A DNA stretch of 64,000 nt from Neurospora tetrasperma FGSC 2508 (Eukaryota > Ascomycota > Sordariomycetes > Sordariales > Sordariaceae), in assembly GCF_000213175.1 (NCBI RefSeq), contig NW_009799179.1, forward strand, positions 7,425,981 to 7,489,980. Direction: 5' to 3'. The position numbers and the translations under genes were made by a program. Under the pieces are notes generated by a model. It saw nothing but the letters and a program-made list of their open reading frames with translations, made no database searches and had not been told where the DNA came from. This document shows, in pieces, positions 22,565 through 34,762 of this stretch (within the stretch, counting starts at the first letter, position 1; every line of letters begins with the position of its first letter).

Positions 22565-23576
22565 CGGCGAATAACAGCTCCAATTCTGGAAGTCTGCCGT
22601 ACTCTTGCCGCCCGAGGCCATGTCATCGAGTTCGCGACTCTCGAGGGGCGTGCCGACCTTGTTGCGGCATACCCTTTTGCCTCAACCGCCCACCTGGTCA
22701 GCCGTGCCGTCACACCCAGCGAGGATCGGCAGCTTTACGGCAAGTTCAGCAGATGGGACAGCAAGACGCAGCGCGGTCGCAATGAGACGATTGAGTGCAA
22801 AAAGTTCTACGACGACCAGACATATCTCGTCCGATATGCGCCCAGCTTCTCCATCTGTTTCTCTGGACCCGATCCATGCGCAAGCAGGCTGGCGTCCACT
22901 CTATGCCCTCCCTCAAGCCCAAACAGGACAGTCTCGTGCTTGTCAACTCGTTCTGGGGCCTCGAACCCGCAAAGGATGTACCGCCACTCCTGCAACCCGT
23001 TGGTCCTCTTCTGTCAGACGGCTACACGCCACTCAATGACACCACTCACAACTTCCTAAACACCAAAACCTCTGTCGTCTATGTCGCCTTTGGCACCCAT
23101 GTCATTCTCACGCCCGAGAAAGTGGACAGGCTGATGCGAGGGCTTTGCTGTGCTCTTGAGCAGGGTTCGATTGACGGCATCATCTGGGCTCTGAATCAGC
23201 CTTGCTCCAGGGATCAAAGGATCAATATACCGTCCGTCATCTTTTAGCGAACCAACACCCATCTTGGCTCATCCTGCAGTACGCCCCCCAGAGGGCAGTC
23301 TTGGATCATCCGTCCACCACCCTGTTTGTGACCCATGCCGGGCCATCGTCAGCCAACGAGGCCCTGTTCCATGGTGTTCCAATGGTCTCTATGCCCTTTC
23401 ACGGTGGTCAAATTCAACATAATCTTCGCCCGGTGGCCGCTGGCGTTGCCAAGGGTGTTGACAAGGCTATTTTCACACCCGCCCAACTGGCGTCCACAAT
23501 CTCTGCCATGATGGTCGATAGCGACGGTGAAATGCACATCATCTTTTCATCGGAACGGTCCGCTTCGTTGGTGTAA
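22565..23576 (+). pseudogene. Broken UDP-glycosyltransferase (GT1 type)
   Basis: Remains of a fungal UGT. Recognisable in order: ILEVCRTLAARGHVIEFATLEGR with no N-terminal start before it; YGKFSRWDSKTQRGRNETIE; a deleted middle; SLVLVNSFWGLEPAKD...LLQPVGPLL; VVYVAFGTHVILTPEKVDRL; and the UDP-binding signature region (LILQYAPQRAVLDHP, FVTHAGPSSANEALFHGVPMVSMP). These pieces fall in at least two reading frames, the original start and first ~20-40 residues are missing, a large central part is gone, and the C-terminus stops early. The signature histidine and HxGxxSxxEA-like pattern survive, so decay may be fairly recent. It would have glycosylated a small molecule or lipid. Confidence 0.78.
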
Positions 23577-23650
23577 CGGCAGGGAAATAGATTAAAAAAC
23601 TTAAAGATGACTTCGATCAACCAGGCTTTCTAGAGCTCACCTCTCCTTCT

Positions 23651-24550
23651 TTAGAAAACATTAGGATTCCCCGCCTTCAAATATCCCTTCAACGGCGTCG
23701 TCCCATTCCAAGCCAACTTGACCGCCTGCGCAAACGCCTTGGCCACGAGATCCGCTCCCTCCGGGCTGGTATGCGTATGATCGCTGGGATACAGGCTGTT
23801 CGTCTTCGCGTTCCCCAGCTTCAAATACATATTCGCCACAGCCTGATAGTGATCCACGAAGCTGGCTTTCCCCGTCCCTGCAAGATTCTTCGCCGCGAGG
23901 CTTGCATACCCCACGAACCTCACGGGGGTTCCATACCCGCCATAACTGCCTCCCTCCCACAGGTTGTTAGGTGTCTGGGAGCTGAAGATGACAGAGGCGC
24001 CCTTGGCAATGATCGCCTTAGCGGCGGTTTCGACGTAGTGATTGAACGTGTAAACCTTTTCGCCCGTTTTACCTGAGACACAAACTTCGGAGCCGGTGCC
24101 GGGACAGTCGGAGCGGCCGTTGTCGGAAGCCGACCTAGGAGAGCCGCCGTCGTTGTGGCCGAACTCGATGACGACGATGTCGCCAGCGGTAACCAGGTTG
24201 GCAAGCTCGGTGAAGCGGCCTTCGTTGGTGTAGGAGCGGGCGGAACGGCCGGGGACGGCTTTGTTGACAACGGTGATGCCGTTAAGGAGGGGGGGAAGGT
24301 ATTCACCCCATCCTGTGTCAGGGGAGAAGAGGTTGTTAGGACCCTGGGTCTTTTGAAAATAGGAAAAGCAGGAAAAAAAATTGGATTAGGTGGCTAACTT
24401 ACCCATGAGAAGACCCCCGGTCTTGGCCGTAGTGCTGTCACCGGCAAGGTAAAGAGTAGGCGTTGCCCGCTTGTCGACGGGAATCACGCTCCGCGCATCA
24501 ACACTCGCAGCAGCGAGGCCGGCGATCAATACCGTGGACGAAAATCGCAT
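23651..24550 (-). CDS. Secreted rhamnogalacturonan acetylesterase (CE12, SGNH fold)
   Basis: Pectin-degrading esterase that removes acetyl groups from the rhamnogalacturonan I backbone. Exons on the minus strand 24403-24550 and 23651-24312 give 269 aa. The signal peptide is MRFSSTVLIAGLAAASVDA. SGNH blocks: I, YLAGDSTTA with the nucleophile Ser; II/III, the VVNKAVPGRSARSY Gly region and FGHNDGG with the Asn; V, DHTHTSPEG with catalytic Asp and His near the C-terminus. Two Cys (SDCPGTGSEVC) fit the known disulfide. A tempting donor at 24072 (cag|gtaaaac) is not used: reading straight through keeps the frame and gives the family sequence VSGKTGEKVYTFNHYVE. Length matches the family. Confidence 0.88.
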
Positions 24551-25187
24551 GGTGGATGGAAGGGTTGAGGGTTGAGCACACACAAAACGCTGGTCACGGT
24601 ATGCGTGTCAAGCGGGGAAAGCATCTCGATGGCTGGAGGGCAATCATATGGTCATTTATACAATTTGAAGCTGAGTTATGCTGCGAGATCCAGGCGCCAA
24701 TCGACAATGGTACCGCACCTCAGGAAAATGCGACTCTTTGACATGTGAAACGACGGCGTCCTCCCAAGAAAACCCTTCCAATGTCGTTTCTGGTCGGTTA
24801 AAAAGAAGCCAGGTATGTGCCACGCGCTCGAATAAGGCATCGTCCCCCCTGGAGTGTGGGGAATCGGTTAAACAGGGAGGATGAAACACACACTGGTTCT
24901 TAAATGGTGGCATATTGCAATCGATCCGTTCGGAAGAATTATCGGACGCGACAGTAGCATCAAGGGGGAAAGTAAAGGTTACACAAATGCGGAAACACTA
25001 CGCAAAGTCTGTCATTGTTTCGGTCCACGGACGGAGATGACCCGAAACATACAAGATGCCCGGAAATTGTGGGCCGATGACGGGCGAAGAAAAAGAATCC
25101 TGACGGAACCCGAAACTAAACTCTATTATAAGTCGCTCGCTATATATGTAGAGACATGTATAACATGCATGACAACATACGGCATCT

Positions 25188-28100
25188 TCATCTATCCAAA
25201 GACTGTCCCAAACACATCTCATAATACATCCCCCTCATCTCCAACAACTCCTCATGCGTCCCCGCCTCCGCAATCCTTCCATACGAAAACACAAAGATCT
25301 TATCCGCGCCCTTTATAGTTGACAGCCGATGAGCCACAGCCACCGTTGTCCGCTTTCTCCCCTTTGCATTTCCCTCTTTTCCATCTCCATCTGCTCCACC
25401 TTCGCCCTTTGCAGCGGCATCCAAAGCAGCCTGCACCACCCGCTCCGACTCCGTATCCAACGCACTGGTCGCTTCGTCCAGCAACAGCAATCTCGGCTTC
25501 CTAACCAGCGCGCGCACAATAGCGATCCTTTGCCTCTGCCCGCCAGAGAACTGCAGGCCCTGGGATCCGCAGGGGGTAGCTAGGCCTTCGGGCAACGAGG
25601 CAATGAAGGAGTCGATGTTGGCCTGGCGACAGGCCTCGAGGATTTGCTCGTCCGACACAGTCGCGTCAAGAACGCCCATCGAAATGTTTTCTCTTATTGA
25701 TCCCTGGTAAAGAACGGGCTCTTGCTGGACTAGCGCAATGTTGGCGCGGTAGCGGCCGAGGTGGATTTTTTGGTAGTCTTCGCCGTCGAAAAAAACGGTG
25801 CCGCTGGAAGGATCATAGAATCGCTCAAAGACAGAGATTAAGCTGCTTTTGCCCGAGCCGGACGCCCCTACCAAGGCGACGAACTGGCCCGGTGGGATCT
25901 GATGTGTTGCCACTGATGTTAGTACACAAACAGAATTCGGCCAGATCATGAGGCTTGGGGTTGTACATACGCTGATGGAGACTCCTTTGAGGACTCGAGC
26001 GCTGGGACGGAGAGGATATGAGAATTCTAGAGCTTGGCAGTCCATGGAAACGGCGCCGTTGCTACGTTTTTCGGCATCTGGTGGGTGGTCGTCCTTGTTT
26101 TCGGGACGAACCGAGTCCCTGAGCCGGAAGATGAAGTTGGCGGCGTGCTGCGCCTTGGTGATGCCTATTCCAAAGTTAGACGGGTTCAAAATGCGGACAT
26201 CAATTGGTGAGACTCACTTGTTGTGTACGTAAAAAATGTGGCCGCTGCTTCGCCGGAAAAAATGACGGCGATGAACACTGTGTAGAATTGAGTGACGGTG
26301 TACTCTCCAAATGAAACCAATCGGCCGCCATACCTAACCACGATGTGAGCTGGCTTGAACCTATTATGGCATGTAAAAAATGGAAATATTTACCAAAAAC
26401 CCAATGCCATCGACAGGAAGGAGATCGATTGGCTCAGAGCGTACCAAACCATCGTCCAGGTGAGACTCTTGACCGACGTTGCCGCAATAGAGCGCAGATT
26501 ATTCTCATATCTGTCAAGAATCTGCCGTTCCATAGCCAGTGACGAGATAGTTCGAATGGCCATGATAGCCTCAGAAGCAATGCCAGTGCTATCCGCAAAC
26601 CTGTCCGAAGTATCATCATCCAGCTTGATCTCCAAGCGAATTCTCAGGTATCCTGAAAAAACAAGGGGTGGTAAAGCGCCAAAGACGAGGGTGAGCCCAA
26701 GTTTCCACCCAATCACAACGGCAAGAATGCAGCTCGAGAGCAAGTTGACCACCACGATTGCGATGACGCCCATGTTCATGGAGAGAAGCTCATGCAGACT
26801 TTCCGGTTCCTTGGATAAATGAGACACCAAAGCGCCTGGAGAGTTACCTGGCATGTCGAAGAAGGTCATGTCCTGCCGGACGACGCAGTCGAAGATTGTG
26901 TACCGATAGAAGCGGACCATTTGCTGGAGATAAACGTCAGTCCTCATCAATACGACGACGGTAGGACAATGGGGACAAACCTGGGCGATAACGTTGCAGA
27001 ACCAACCGAGCACCGCGTAGGCAACCAAGTTGCCAAGGGCTACGATAAAGAACATGAGAGAAAAGAAGTTGCCTCGTTCGACCATTTTGTCACCCTCAAG
27101 GGCGAAAGCGTCCATTATCCGGGAGAAGATGATGGCAAGAGCGGGATATGTAGCCCCTGGATTTTGGCTGTCAGTATTCGTAATTTCGATGAGAGGGTGG
27201 ATGCCACGGATCTTACCTCCCGCGAGACAGCAAATACCCACCCAGCAAAAGGCAGGCCAAAGTACTCTTTGTTCTCGCATGAGGATGAACAAGCATCTCA
27301 AGAGGTTGATGTCGTCTTTCTTTGCAGCGCCTTCTTCCATGGCACTCGCATCAGGAACAGCCTCAACTACGTTCAACGTGGTGTTAGCTATCGCAGCTCC
27401 TCCAATTTCAGCTCTGTTGTCCTTTTGAGGTTCGTCATCATTGTCAGGTTCTTGTCCGAGACGTTGTATTCGAACAAGGTGTGAATAGGTGCCCCCCAGG
27501 GCAACGAGTTGATCATGGGTACCCTGCTCGATAAGACGACCGTTGGACATGACAATAATGTTGTCCGCATTTCGAATGGTGGAGAGTCTATGGGCAATGA
27601 CGATCATGGTTCTCCCGACAGCAACGTTGTTGAGTGCCTTCTGAACAATCTGCTCAGCATTAGGGTCGAGGGCACTTGTAGCTTCATCGAGTAAGAGGAT
27701 TTGTGGGTTCGCAATGACGCTCCTGGCGATGGCGAGCCTTTGCTTTTGGCCCCCTGACAACATGGAGCCTCTCTGGCCGATTTGCGTTTGATAGCCCTGA
27801 CAGAGTTAGGTACGATCGGCGAGGCAGGGTGATGTCACATACCTCTGGTAGTTTCTCTATGAATTCGTGAGCATACGCCGCGCGGCACGCATCTTCAACG
27901 AGCCGCTGCTTCTCTTCGTCGCTCAGATCAGCCATGGATGTTCCGGCTAACCCATTCACAACATTCTGAAAGACGGTGCCTTCGAGCATGACCGGTTCCT
28001 ATTGATGGTGTCAGCTGGGAAAGGGCTTGTGAAGAAACAAGTCTGCATGCTTACCTGCTGAACAAGTCGGACCTTGGTTCGAAGCCACTGAAGATTGTAC

Positions 28101-29671
28101 TCTTCTATTTTTCGACCATCCAGTGTGATAGTACCGCTTTCGGGACAACCCCAGCGCTCCAGTAGGCCTAATATGGAACTTTTGCCTGATCCGCTATATC
28201 CAACGATTGCCGTCGTTTTGTTTGCTGGAATCGTAAGGCTGAAGTTTTGCAACACTTTGATGTTCGGTCTCGAAGGGTAAGCAAACACGACATCCTGGAG
28301 TTCGATATCACCTCGACATTCAGCTGGTTTGATGCCTTCCTCCGACAAAGAGTCGATCTTTGACTCGCGGTCGATGACCTGAAACATCTGATGTGCGGCA
28401 GCGGCAGCCTTCGAAATGACGACCGATTGAGGAGCGATTTGAGTGAGTGCCTGGGCTGCCAGCAGCACAGCAAAGATGACAGTGACAATTTGTCCCGGCT
28501 CAGACACCTCTCCCTCCTTATACATCCTGATACCCTGCCAGAAAGCGAGGCCATATCCAGCGTACACGCAAAAGAATTCCACGGAGAACAAGACGGCGTA
28601 GTTTGGACTCTTCCGGGCACCGACCGCTTTGGCCTCGTCAAGGATAGCTGCATATTTGCCGGACAGCTTGGGGAAAGCCCAAAAGGCATGAGCAGTTTTG
28701 ACACTCGCAAACACCTCCTCGGCTAGCTTTGCTGCTCCGGAGTTAATGATCATAATCTCGTTTTCCTGTTTCGCGTCGATGCCCATGCAGATGCCGGTTA
28801 CGATGACGATGACGGGCACGATGCAGATGGTGATGAGGGTCAACTTCCATTGTACCGCAAAGGCGACAACAAAGGCAGCGAAGAAGGTTGCAATAGCTTG
28901 GATGGCGAGGCCCAGCTTCTCCGATATTCCCTGATTGACGAGGTTGGCGTTGGTAGTAAGATGGCTGGAGATGGATCCGGCCTCGGGCAGGTCGAAGAAG
29001 GCAACTTCCTGGCGTATTGTTTGTTTGAGGAAGTCGATCCGAAGAGACCGTGTGATCCTGATGGCGTTGGTGGAGGCAAGGGTCTTGGGATGTATGTAAG
29101 TGGCTGATCAAGATGAAATCCCACATGGGAGGAATTCTTACAGTCCAAATGTATACGAGGACAAGCTTGGCGATGAAGAGATAGACAAAGTATAGTCTGG
29201 AAGTCCAAAGATTATCTCAGCACCCTGTTGCAGGGGTCAAACCGCAACGGAAAGAAACGTACGTATAGTCGTTGAGGCTGGAACGAAACTCTGCCGGGGT
29301 CGCTTTGCCGGTTATGAAATTGTTGAAGACAGTTACAAATTTGCCAAAGACAAGGTCCATCAAGGGAAGAAGAACACCAGACGCTATCATGCAAGTCAGG
29401 GCTGCTGCATGTGTCCACCAACCGATGTGGTCTGTGTACCTGAAGATTCTCTGGAAAGTTGAAAGGTGTCAACACATGTCTTGGATTGTCTGGACGCATC
29501 ACTCACAAAGTAACTCTTGAGGCTCCCATCTTCGCATCTGTCTGATACATGAGGGGTCTCGTCTTCCTTTTGAGCCGCGCCGCATTTGGGAACCGGTACG
29601 ATGGCATTGCCTGCTTTTCTGCCATTGCCGGTCACTGAGGTGCTTGAAGGTGATTCTTGGACCACGGCCAT
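25188..29671 (-). CDS. Full-size ABCB (MDR/Ste6-type) transporter
   Basis: ATP-driven exporter of hydrophobic compounds, architecture (TMD-NBD)x2. Minus-strand exons: 29507-29671, 29263-29450, 29142-29196, 28055-29083, 27843-27998, 27217-27796, 26981-27156, 26394-26923, 26218-26333, 25971-26164, 25188-25898. They total 1299 aa and all phases agree. NBD1: Walker [10 protein letters not shown], signature [13 protein letters not shown], Walker [14 protein letters not shown]-loop [15 protein letters not shown]2: Walker [11 protein letters not shown]-loop [11 protein letters not shown], signature [13 protein letters not shown] (Phe for Leu), Walker [14 protein letters not shown]-loop [13 protein letters not shown] Gly/Lys insert ([17 protein letters not shown]) lies before the second H-loop. 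The upstream GTG frame is ignored in favour of the ATG at 29671. Its promoter is shared with a Zn2Cys6 regulator gene, its likely controller. Confidence 0.92.
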
Positions 29672-30821
29672 CTTGTTCGTCTGCGATGACGTATTGCTCT
29701 CCGTCTCCAAACCCACACGCGTCTGTTTGCTATGTCACACCTGAACACGACTCTGACCGGTAGATATATAGTCAGGCGAGAAGCATCCATTCATCGATGG
29801 CAAGTTGGTGTTAACCTGCCGTCCCTTGGCACATGTTGGTGGTCGATTTTTGCAGCATCATGGTGTTGATCGCCAATACAAGCGATTTACAGGGGAGAGA
29901 GAAAAGTAGAAGGATCAAGCCGAGATAGCCAAGGCGCAGGGTCGTTTCCGCCAATTAAAATGTCCATCCAGGCCCAGGAAAAGAGCGTTCCGCACAATGG
30001 AAGCGAGCCATATCATGGTGTCCGAAAGGCCCCTTGCACACCTCATGGTAACATGCCGTGGTGAATCATAGTGAATACGGCGGCGATGACCGATCAAACT
30101 CCACATCCGCGTGTAGTCCATAAACAGTCACCCAAGAAATCAGCACAACCAAGACGAGTGACAACGAATCAAAGCACGGCACCGTGGCGGATGAGGGGAG
30201 GTTGTTGAGTTGTTGAAGGTCCAAGTAGGTTGCAAGCAGTCTCGAATCGATTGATGGAAGTGTAGTAGTTCGAGTAAAGTGGGGCAACGTCCCCGGACAG
30301 AGACGGGATCCGCGGGCCGCGATGCCAAGCATTAGGTGAATAGTCGCAAGTCGAGACGAATGGAAGACTCAGCAAGTCACAGCAGCTTCCCATTGCATTC
30401 TCACAGCCTCAGCAGTCCTGTCATTTCAGCACAATACGAGGCTCCACATAACCTCAACTGTAGGTATTCTAGTGTATACCCTCAGAGCCACAGCAGTCTA
30501 CAGTAGGTAGCAGGGCATCTGTCTGCACTGCCTCGGGTGCCTTAGTTGTTGTCAGTGCTAATATCGTCCTCTTTTGTTCAACATTGCGCCAGGTCTCTTT
30601 CGTCGTTCTTTTGTCACGCACCCGTCCTTCGCTTGAGGTTGAGGCGATAGGGTTTGTGTCAACTATCTTTGGCCTGCGTTTAATATGAACATTGATTCCT
30701 TGGCGACGCAAGCCCAGGCCACCTAAACTCCGGTTTGCACTACCCGTACAGTAACGGACCACCACTACAACCGTCCCGGTCCTTTGCATCAGCACAACCT
30801 TCAAGGAACCATACAACACAC
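29672..30821. promoter_or_regulatory. Divergent promoter, ABC transporter and Zn2Cys6 regulator
   Basis: About 1.15 kb between the start of the ABC transporter gene (minus strand) and of the zinc-cluster regulator (plus strand). No gene is recognised in it. The arrangement is the usual one for a pathway-specific regulator and its target; specific binding sites were not identified by eye. Confidence 0.5.
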
Positions 30822-33800
30822 ATGGACACAGAACGAGAGGCTAGTGGCGAGAGGGAGGCGGCCGAGGGAAACACAGCTGGGCTCAGCCCAGGGGCAGGGT
30901 TGAAAAGAGCAGTAAGTCATTTCCGTTTCGGATTCCGCAAAGTCCCACGTTTCCCGTCCGGCATGCCGAAGACCTAGATGTCTGAATGACGGGGCCCGCT
31001 CCGGCCCGAGTCCGGCCTCACGGATCCCGGTGTGGTGCCCGCGGTGCCCGACCCGCACCCGACCCGCACCCGACCTGCACCCGACCTGCACCCGCATACG
31101 CTTTGGGCTTTCCAACTCGAGGCACCTTACTTCCGCATATCTTATTCCCTTTTTCATATCACCCCTTTTGGAATCTCCTACCCAGCAATGCTACATCGAA
31201 TGCACGAATGCAGCTGCGTCTTTACTGACTTACGCCGATCTAACAACAGTGCGATCAATGCCGGCTCCGTAAGGTAGGTAGGTCCAAGGCCACAATACTC
31301 TCACCAATGGTACAATTAGTCCTGGGATTTCTAACAAAGCCCTTCCTTCCCTTGACTACATAGATCCGTTGTGACAAAGAGTCACCGTGCTCAAATTGTA
31401 GGACAGCAAACCGGTCATGCAGCTCGTCCGGAGTAGGCCAGAAGCCCAAGGAACAACGACAGCGAGTTCTCATCTCCGCGCAATATGAGCGCAAGATTGA
31501 CCACTTCGGAACCCGGCTCACCGGCATCGAAAAGATGCTTCGTGAGCTAGTGGTCATCTCGCAATCCCGCAGCCCATCGTCTGAATCCTCTCTCGCTGGT
31601 GCCGGCGCCAACAACAACAACAACAACAATGCTTCTCCCTCCAGCGAACCCCCGGTGGCTATCATTAGCGACATAGTCGGCGATCCCGACCGGGGCGAGA
31701 TACCCCTTGACGGCGATGGTGACAACGACGACGAGATGGACTCGGCCTTCGAGGGCAACTCTTCCATGACGGCCCAGACTGTCTTCGCCAGCGAGTTCCT
31801 CGAAAACGCCGTGACGCAGACGTCGCTCAGCCCAAGCATGGAGTCGGCCCTGTCGTCCCTCCGGCAGATTGTGTGCATGCAGAACCGTAAGCGGACTAAC
31901 CAGGACTCGAGGTTTCCTAACGCGAAGCCGATGCCTAGGGGCGGCATGCGTGAGCTGCCTATGCCTCCGAGCCCGGTGGTGGTGGGCATTCTTCGGGACA
32001 TTAAGAGTACGGAAACATTGAACCTGCTTTGCTTGGTGAGGAAAGGTGTAGCTAACTCGAAGAAAAAAATTTCTCTACAGATGAGCTGCCAGAAACATTC
32101 ACATTGATGTGCACATTCATCGCGGTAGATGACTTTGTCGACTGCTGTCGCAGGGTATACTTCGCTACCGAGGATTACAGCTTGGCGACCTTCATCGTCG
32201 TCAATGCCGGTCTGTTCTACCTCTTCCAAGAGAAGGCCACTAGGGCGGACGAGGCTCATCAGGCCGAAAAGCTGCTCGAATACCGTAACCTGTGCCGAGA
32301 CAATCTCGAGACGGCCCTGATGGCATTACCTCTGTTCATGCCGGCAAGAAAGGAGAGTATCGAAGCATTGTTGCTCGCTGTAAGTTTTCTTTCACTGTCA
32401 CTCCAAAAATCCCTCTCTTGTCCGTGACATAACACAGGGTCGCTAACCCAGCTCTGCCGCTTAGGCTTCCTACGCCGTCGAAGCCTCTCGCTTCACCCTC
32501 GCCTGGCAACTCAACTCCTCAGCAGTCATGATCTGCCAAACCCTTGGCTACCACCGCCTTCCCACCACCATCTCGGGCGCTTCCGCCAACGACGACGTCT
32601 CCAACGACACCAAGTCCGCGCTCTTCTGGTTCGCCTATATGCTAGACAAGGGCCTCTCCCTCCGCTTCGGCCGCTCCTCCATGATCCAAGACTACGACAT
32701 CGCCATCCCAAAACGCATGGGTCGGACCATCAACGTCGCCGACTTTTGGAAGGAGATGCTCAACCTGTGGATCGAGCACGCCGAGGTCATGGGCAAAGCA
32801 TACGAGCAGCTGTACTCCATCGCGGCGCTGTCGCGACCACCCGAACAGCGTATCGAGAGCGCGCGCCAGCTGGTCGAGGCCATCAAAGGGATAGCGAGGG
32901 AAAACGACGAGCTGATCCGCCATGCGCGCGAGACGGGCAAACTTGCTGATTCCGGAAAGAGGGATGGGTTCACGGTGACACTGATGCTGCGGTCGGACGA
33001 GGTCACGTACTGGGCATCGCTGTGTCTGATATACCGCGCCATTCCTGCCGCTCCTGGGTTCGGTAGCACCTTCAACCCGGAGTGCATCGAAGCGGCGCGG
33101 CGAGCTGTCGAGGTCCATTTGGAATGCATGCAGATTCCTGGGTTGAGCCATTTCACAAAGGTTGGGTATCTTCACTGGTAAGTGGTTAACAAGCCCAAGT
33201 AATATACGTATTGTGAGGTCCCAGCTCTAACAAAACACCAACAACCAACAGGACGATTCTTTACGCCCCGTTCATTCCCTTCATCGTCCTTTTCTGCCAT
33301 GTCATTGAGACATCCAACATGCAGGATCTCGACCGCATGGATCACTTTGTGGCCTCCCTCTCCACCGTCTGCAGCATATCCGAGGCTATCGACAAGTTCA
33401 ATCGCGTCTGTCAGGTCCTCTGCCACGTCGCACGCCTCTACGTCGAGACCAAGGCACAGCAACAGCAGGACCAAGACATGATGCTGGTCGGTCATGATTT
33501 TGACATGTACCTCAGTCAGCTCGGGTTCATGCCTCAGCAACTCCTCCATGATCAGCAGCAACAGCAACCGCATGCAACCTCCTGTTCGAACGCTGCCCAT
33601 CAGCAGCGACAACACCAACATGGCGGCATGGCGGCACCAGGCGCTGCTACTGTCGTCACACCCAGTGTCTTCAATGCAGATGTGCCCGCTGGCCTTATCG
33701 ATGCGACGCAAACAGCGCAGCTTGGAAACTGGTTTTCTGGCCATCGGCATATCATGAACTTGGTGGAGGAGGATTTATCGGGGTTTGAGCCGAGGATTTG

Positions 33801-33825
33801 GACGACTATGACCGGGGGTCCTTAA
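30822..33825 (+). CDS. Zn2Cys6 fungal transcription factor with a split zinc cluster
   Basis: Binuclear-zinc-cluster regulator. Exons 30822-30911, 31250-31273, 31364-32006, 32081-32379, 32465-33177, 33252-33825 give 780 aa. The second exon is a 24-nt microexon coding CDQCRLRK. Spliced between ...GLKRA and IRCDKESPCSNCRTANRSC it completes C-x2-C-x6-C-x5-C-x2-C-x6-C exactly (about residues 31-57). A coiled-coil-like linker follows (YERKIDHFGTRLTGIEKMLREL), then an acidic/Asn stretch and the middle homology (Fungal_trans) domain, with LEYRNLCRDNLETALMAL and ASYAVEASRFTLAWQLNSSAVMICQTLGYHR, and DTKSALFWFAYMLDKGLSLRFGRSS. The C-terminus is Gln/His-rich. A search that missed the microexon would leave a factor without a DNA-binding domain. 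It probably controls the divergent ABC transporter gene (inference). Confidence 0.87.
31047..31090. repeat. 11-bp tandem repeat, four copies
   Basis: Unit cccgacccgca; the third and fourth copies carry ctgca in place of ccgca. It lies within intron 1 of the zinc-cluster gene. Confidence 0.8.
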
Positions 33826-34161
33826 AGTAGAGAACTGGTGGGCGACAGATGTGTTGTGTCTTGCAAAAATATCCGGCGGCTTTCTGTTTCCCATTCGTCA
33901 TTTATCTTGGTGGTCTCTGTGCTCCTGTTTTTTGCGCGCTGGTGTTGGGCGGTATTTTCGGCAGAGTTGACTCGATGAGAGGATGGCGCAACAATTCGAT
34001 CCTTCTGTAATAGCGAATTTGGCGTTCAAAGCTGATAGGCCTCATTCCCAGAACCCGTCGATGGCTACTGCATATCTGTTGGTCGGATTGCTGTTGGTTG
34101 CACGCGCAGTCCCTTTCCAGCACACTTGGGTAAAATTGATATCCTCCAATGACATTCCCGC

Positions 34162-34762
34162 TCAATCAGTCGGTTTCCTAGGATCGTAAACCTCGTATCC
34201 CTCGTCTTCGGTGTCGCTCTCAACCAGTTCGCTTCTCAGTGCCCTCTTAATCCCCGGCTGGCCATCTGGCGCTGTATCACTGCTTGTTCCTGGAGCCGGT
34301 GCAGCAGTCGCTGATGTAGCCGATTTATTCTCCCCAACAGGAACAAAGGCGCTCTTGAACCCTGACTTTTTGAACCCGCCCTTCTTGAATCCACCGCCGC
34401 CGCCCCCAGCAGCACCAGCACCACCAGCCGCAGCTTCTCCAAGCTTGATGGAGATGACGCCCTCATTCTTTTGCTCCTGTCTCCTAGCACGTGCGGCAGC
34501 TTGGGGATCCCGCACCATCTGCTTCATATCCTTAAGGCGCTGCTTATGGCTGTGGTCGTAGGAGGAGAGATGGGCTTCATAGTCGTTCATGCGGCTGTAT
34601 CCCTTTTGGCATAGTTGGCAGTAGAAAGATTGGAGGGCTTCGCGGGCGGAGGAAGTTTGAGCTGGTGGGAGGGTTTGGTGGCGCTGTTTGAGGGGATAGT
34701 TAACATATCGCGATCAGGATTGCGTGGGGAGCCATGGCTAGATGGCGACTTACTGGAGGCAT
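34162..34762 (-). CDS. C2H2 zinc-finger protein of the GPATCH8-like finger type
   Basis: Small nuclear-type protein, 176 aa, from exons 34754-34762 and 34162-34683. The first coding exon is only nine bases (MPP). One C2H2/U1-like finger near residues 20-45: FYCQLCQKGYSRMNDYEAHLSSYDHSHKQRLKDMK. This matches the finger of GPATCH8 and relatives, which is found in splicing-associated proteins. A basic Arg/Gln region (ARARRQEQKNEG), a Gly/Lys/Phe low-complexity tract (GGGGGFKKGGFKKSGFKSAF) and an acidic tail (SDTEDEGYEVYDPRKPTD) follow. No G-patch is present. The role is probably in RNA processing (inference). The 3' end faces that of the Zn2Cys6 gene 336 bp away. Confidence 0.78.

Noticed and set aside
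24072-24073. Possible intron donor in the acetylesterase gene
   Set aside because: Reading through keeps the frame and gives the conserved VSGKTGEKVYTFNHYVE segment; no fitting acceptor exists.
26819-27484. 221-codon plus-strand frame
   Set aside because: Lies opposite the ABC transporter exons and introns and has no recognisable domain.
31255-32259. 334-codon minus-strand frame
   Set aside because: Opposite the zinc-cluster gene, whose frame, splice sites and motifs are convincing.
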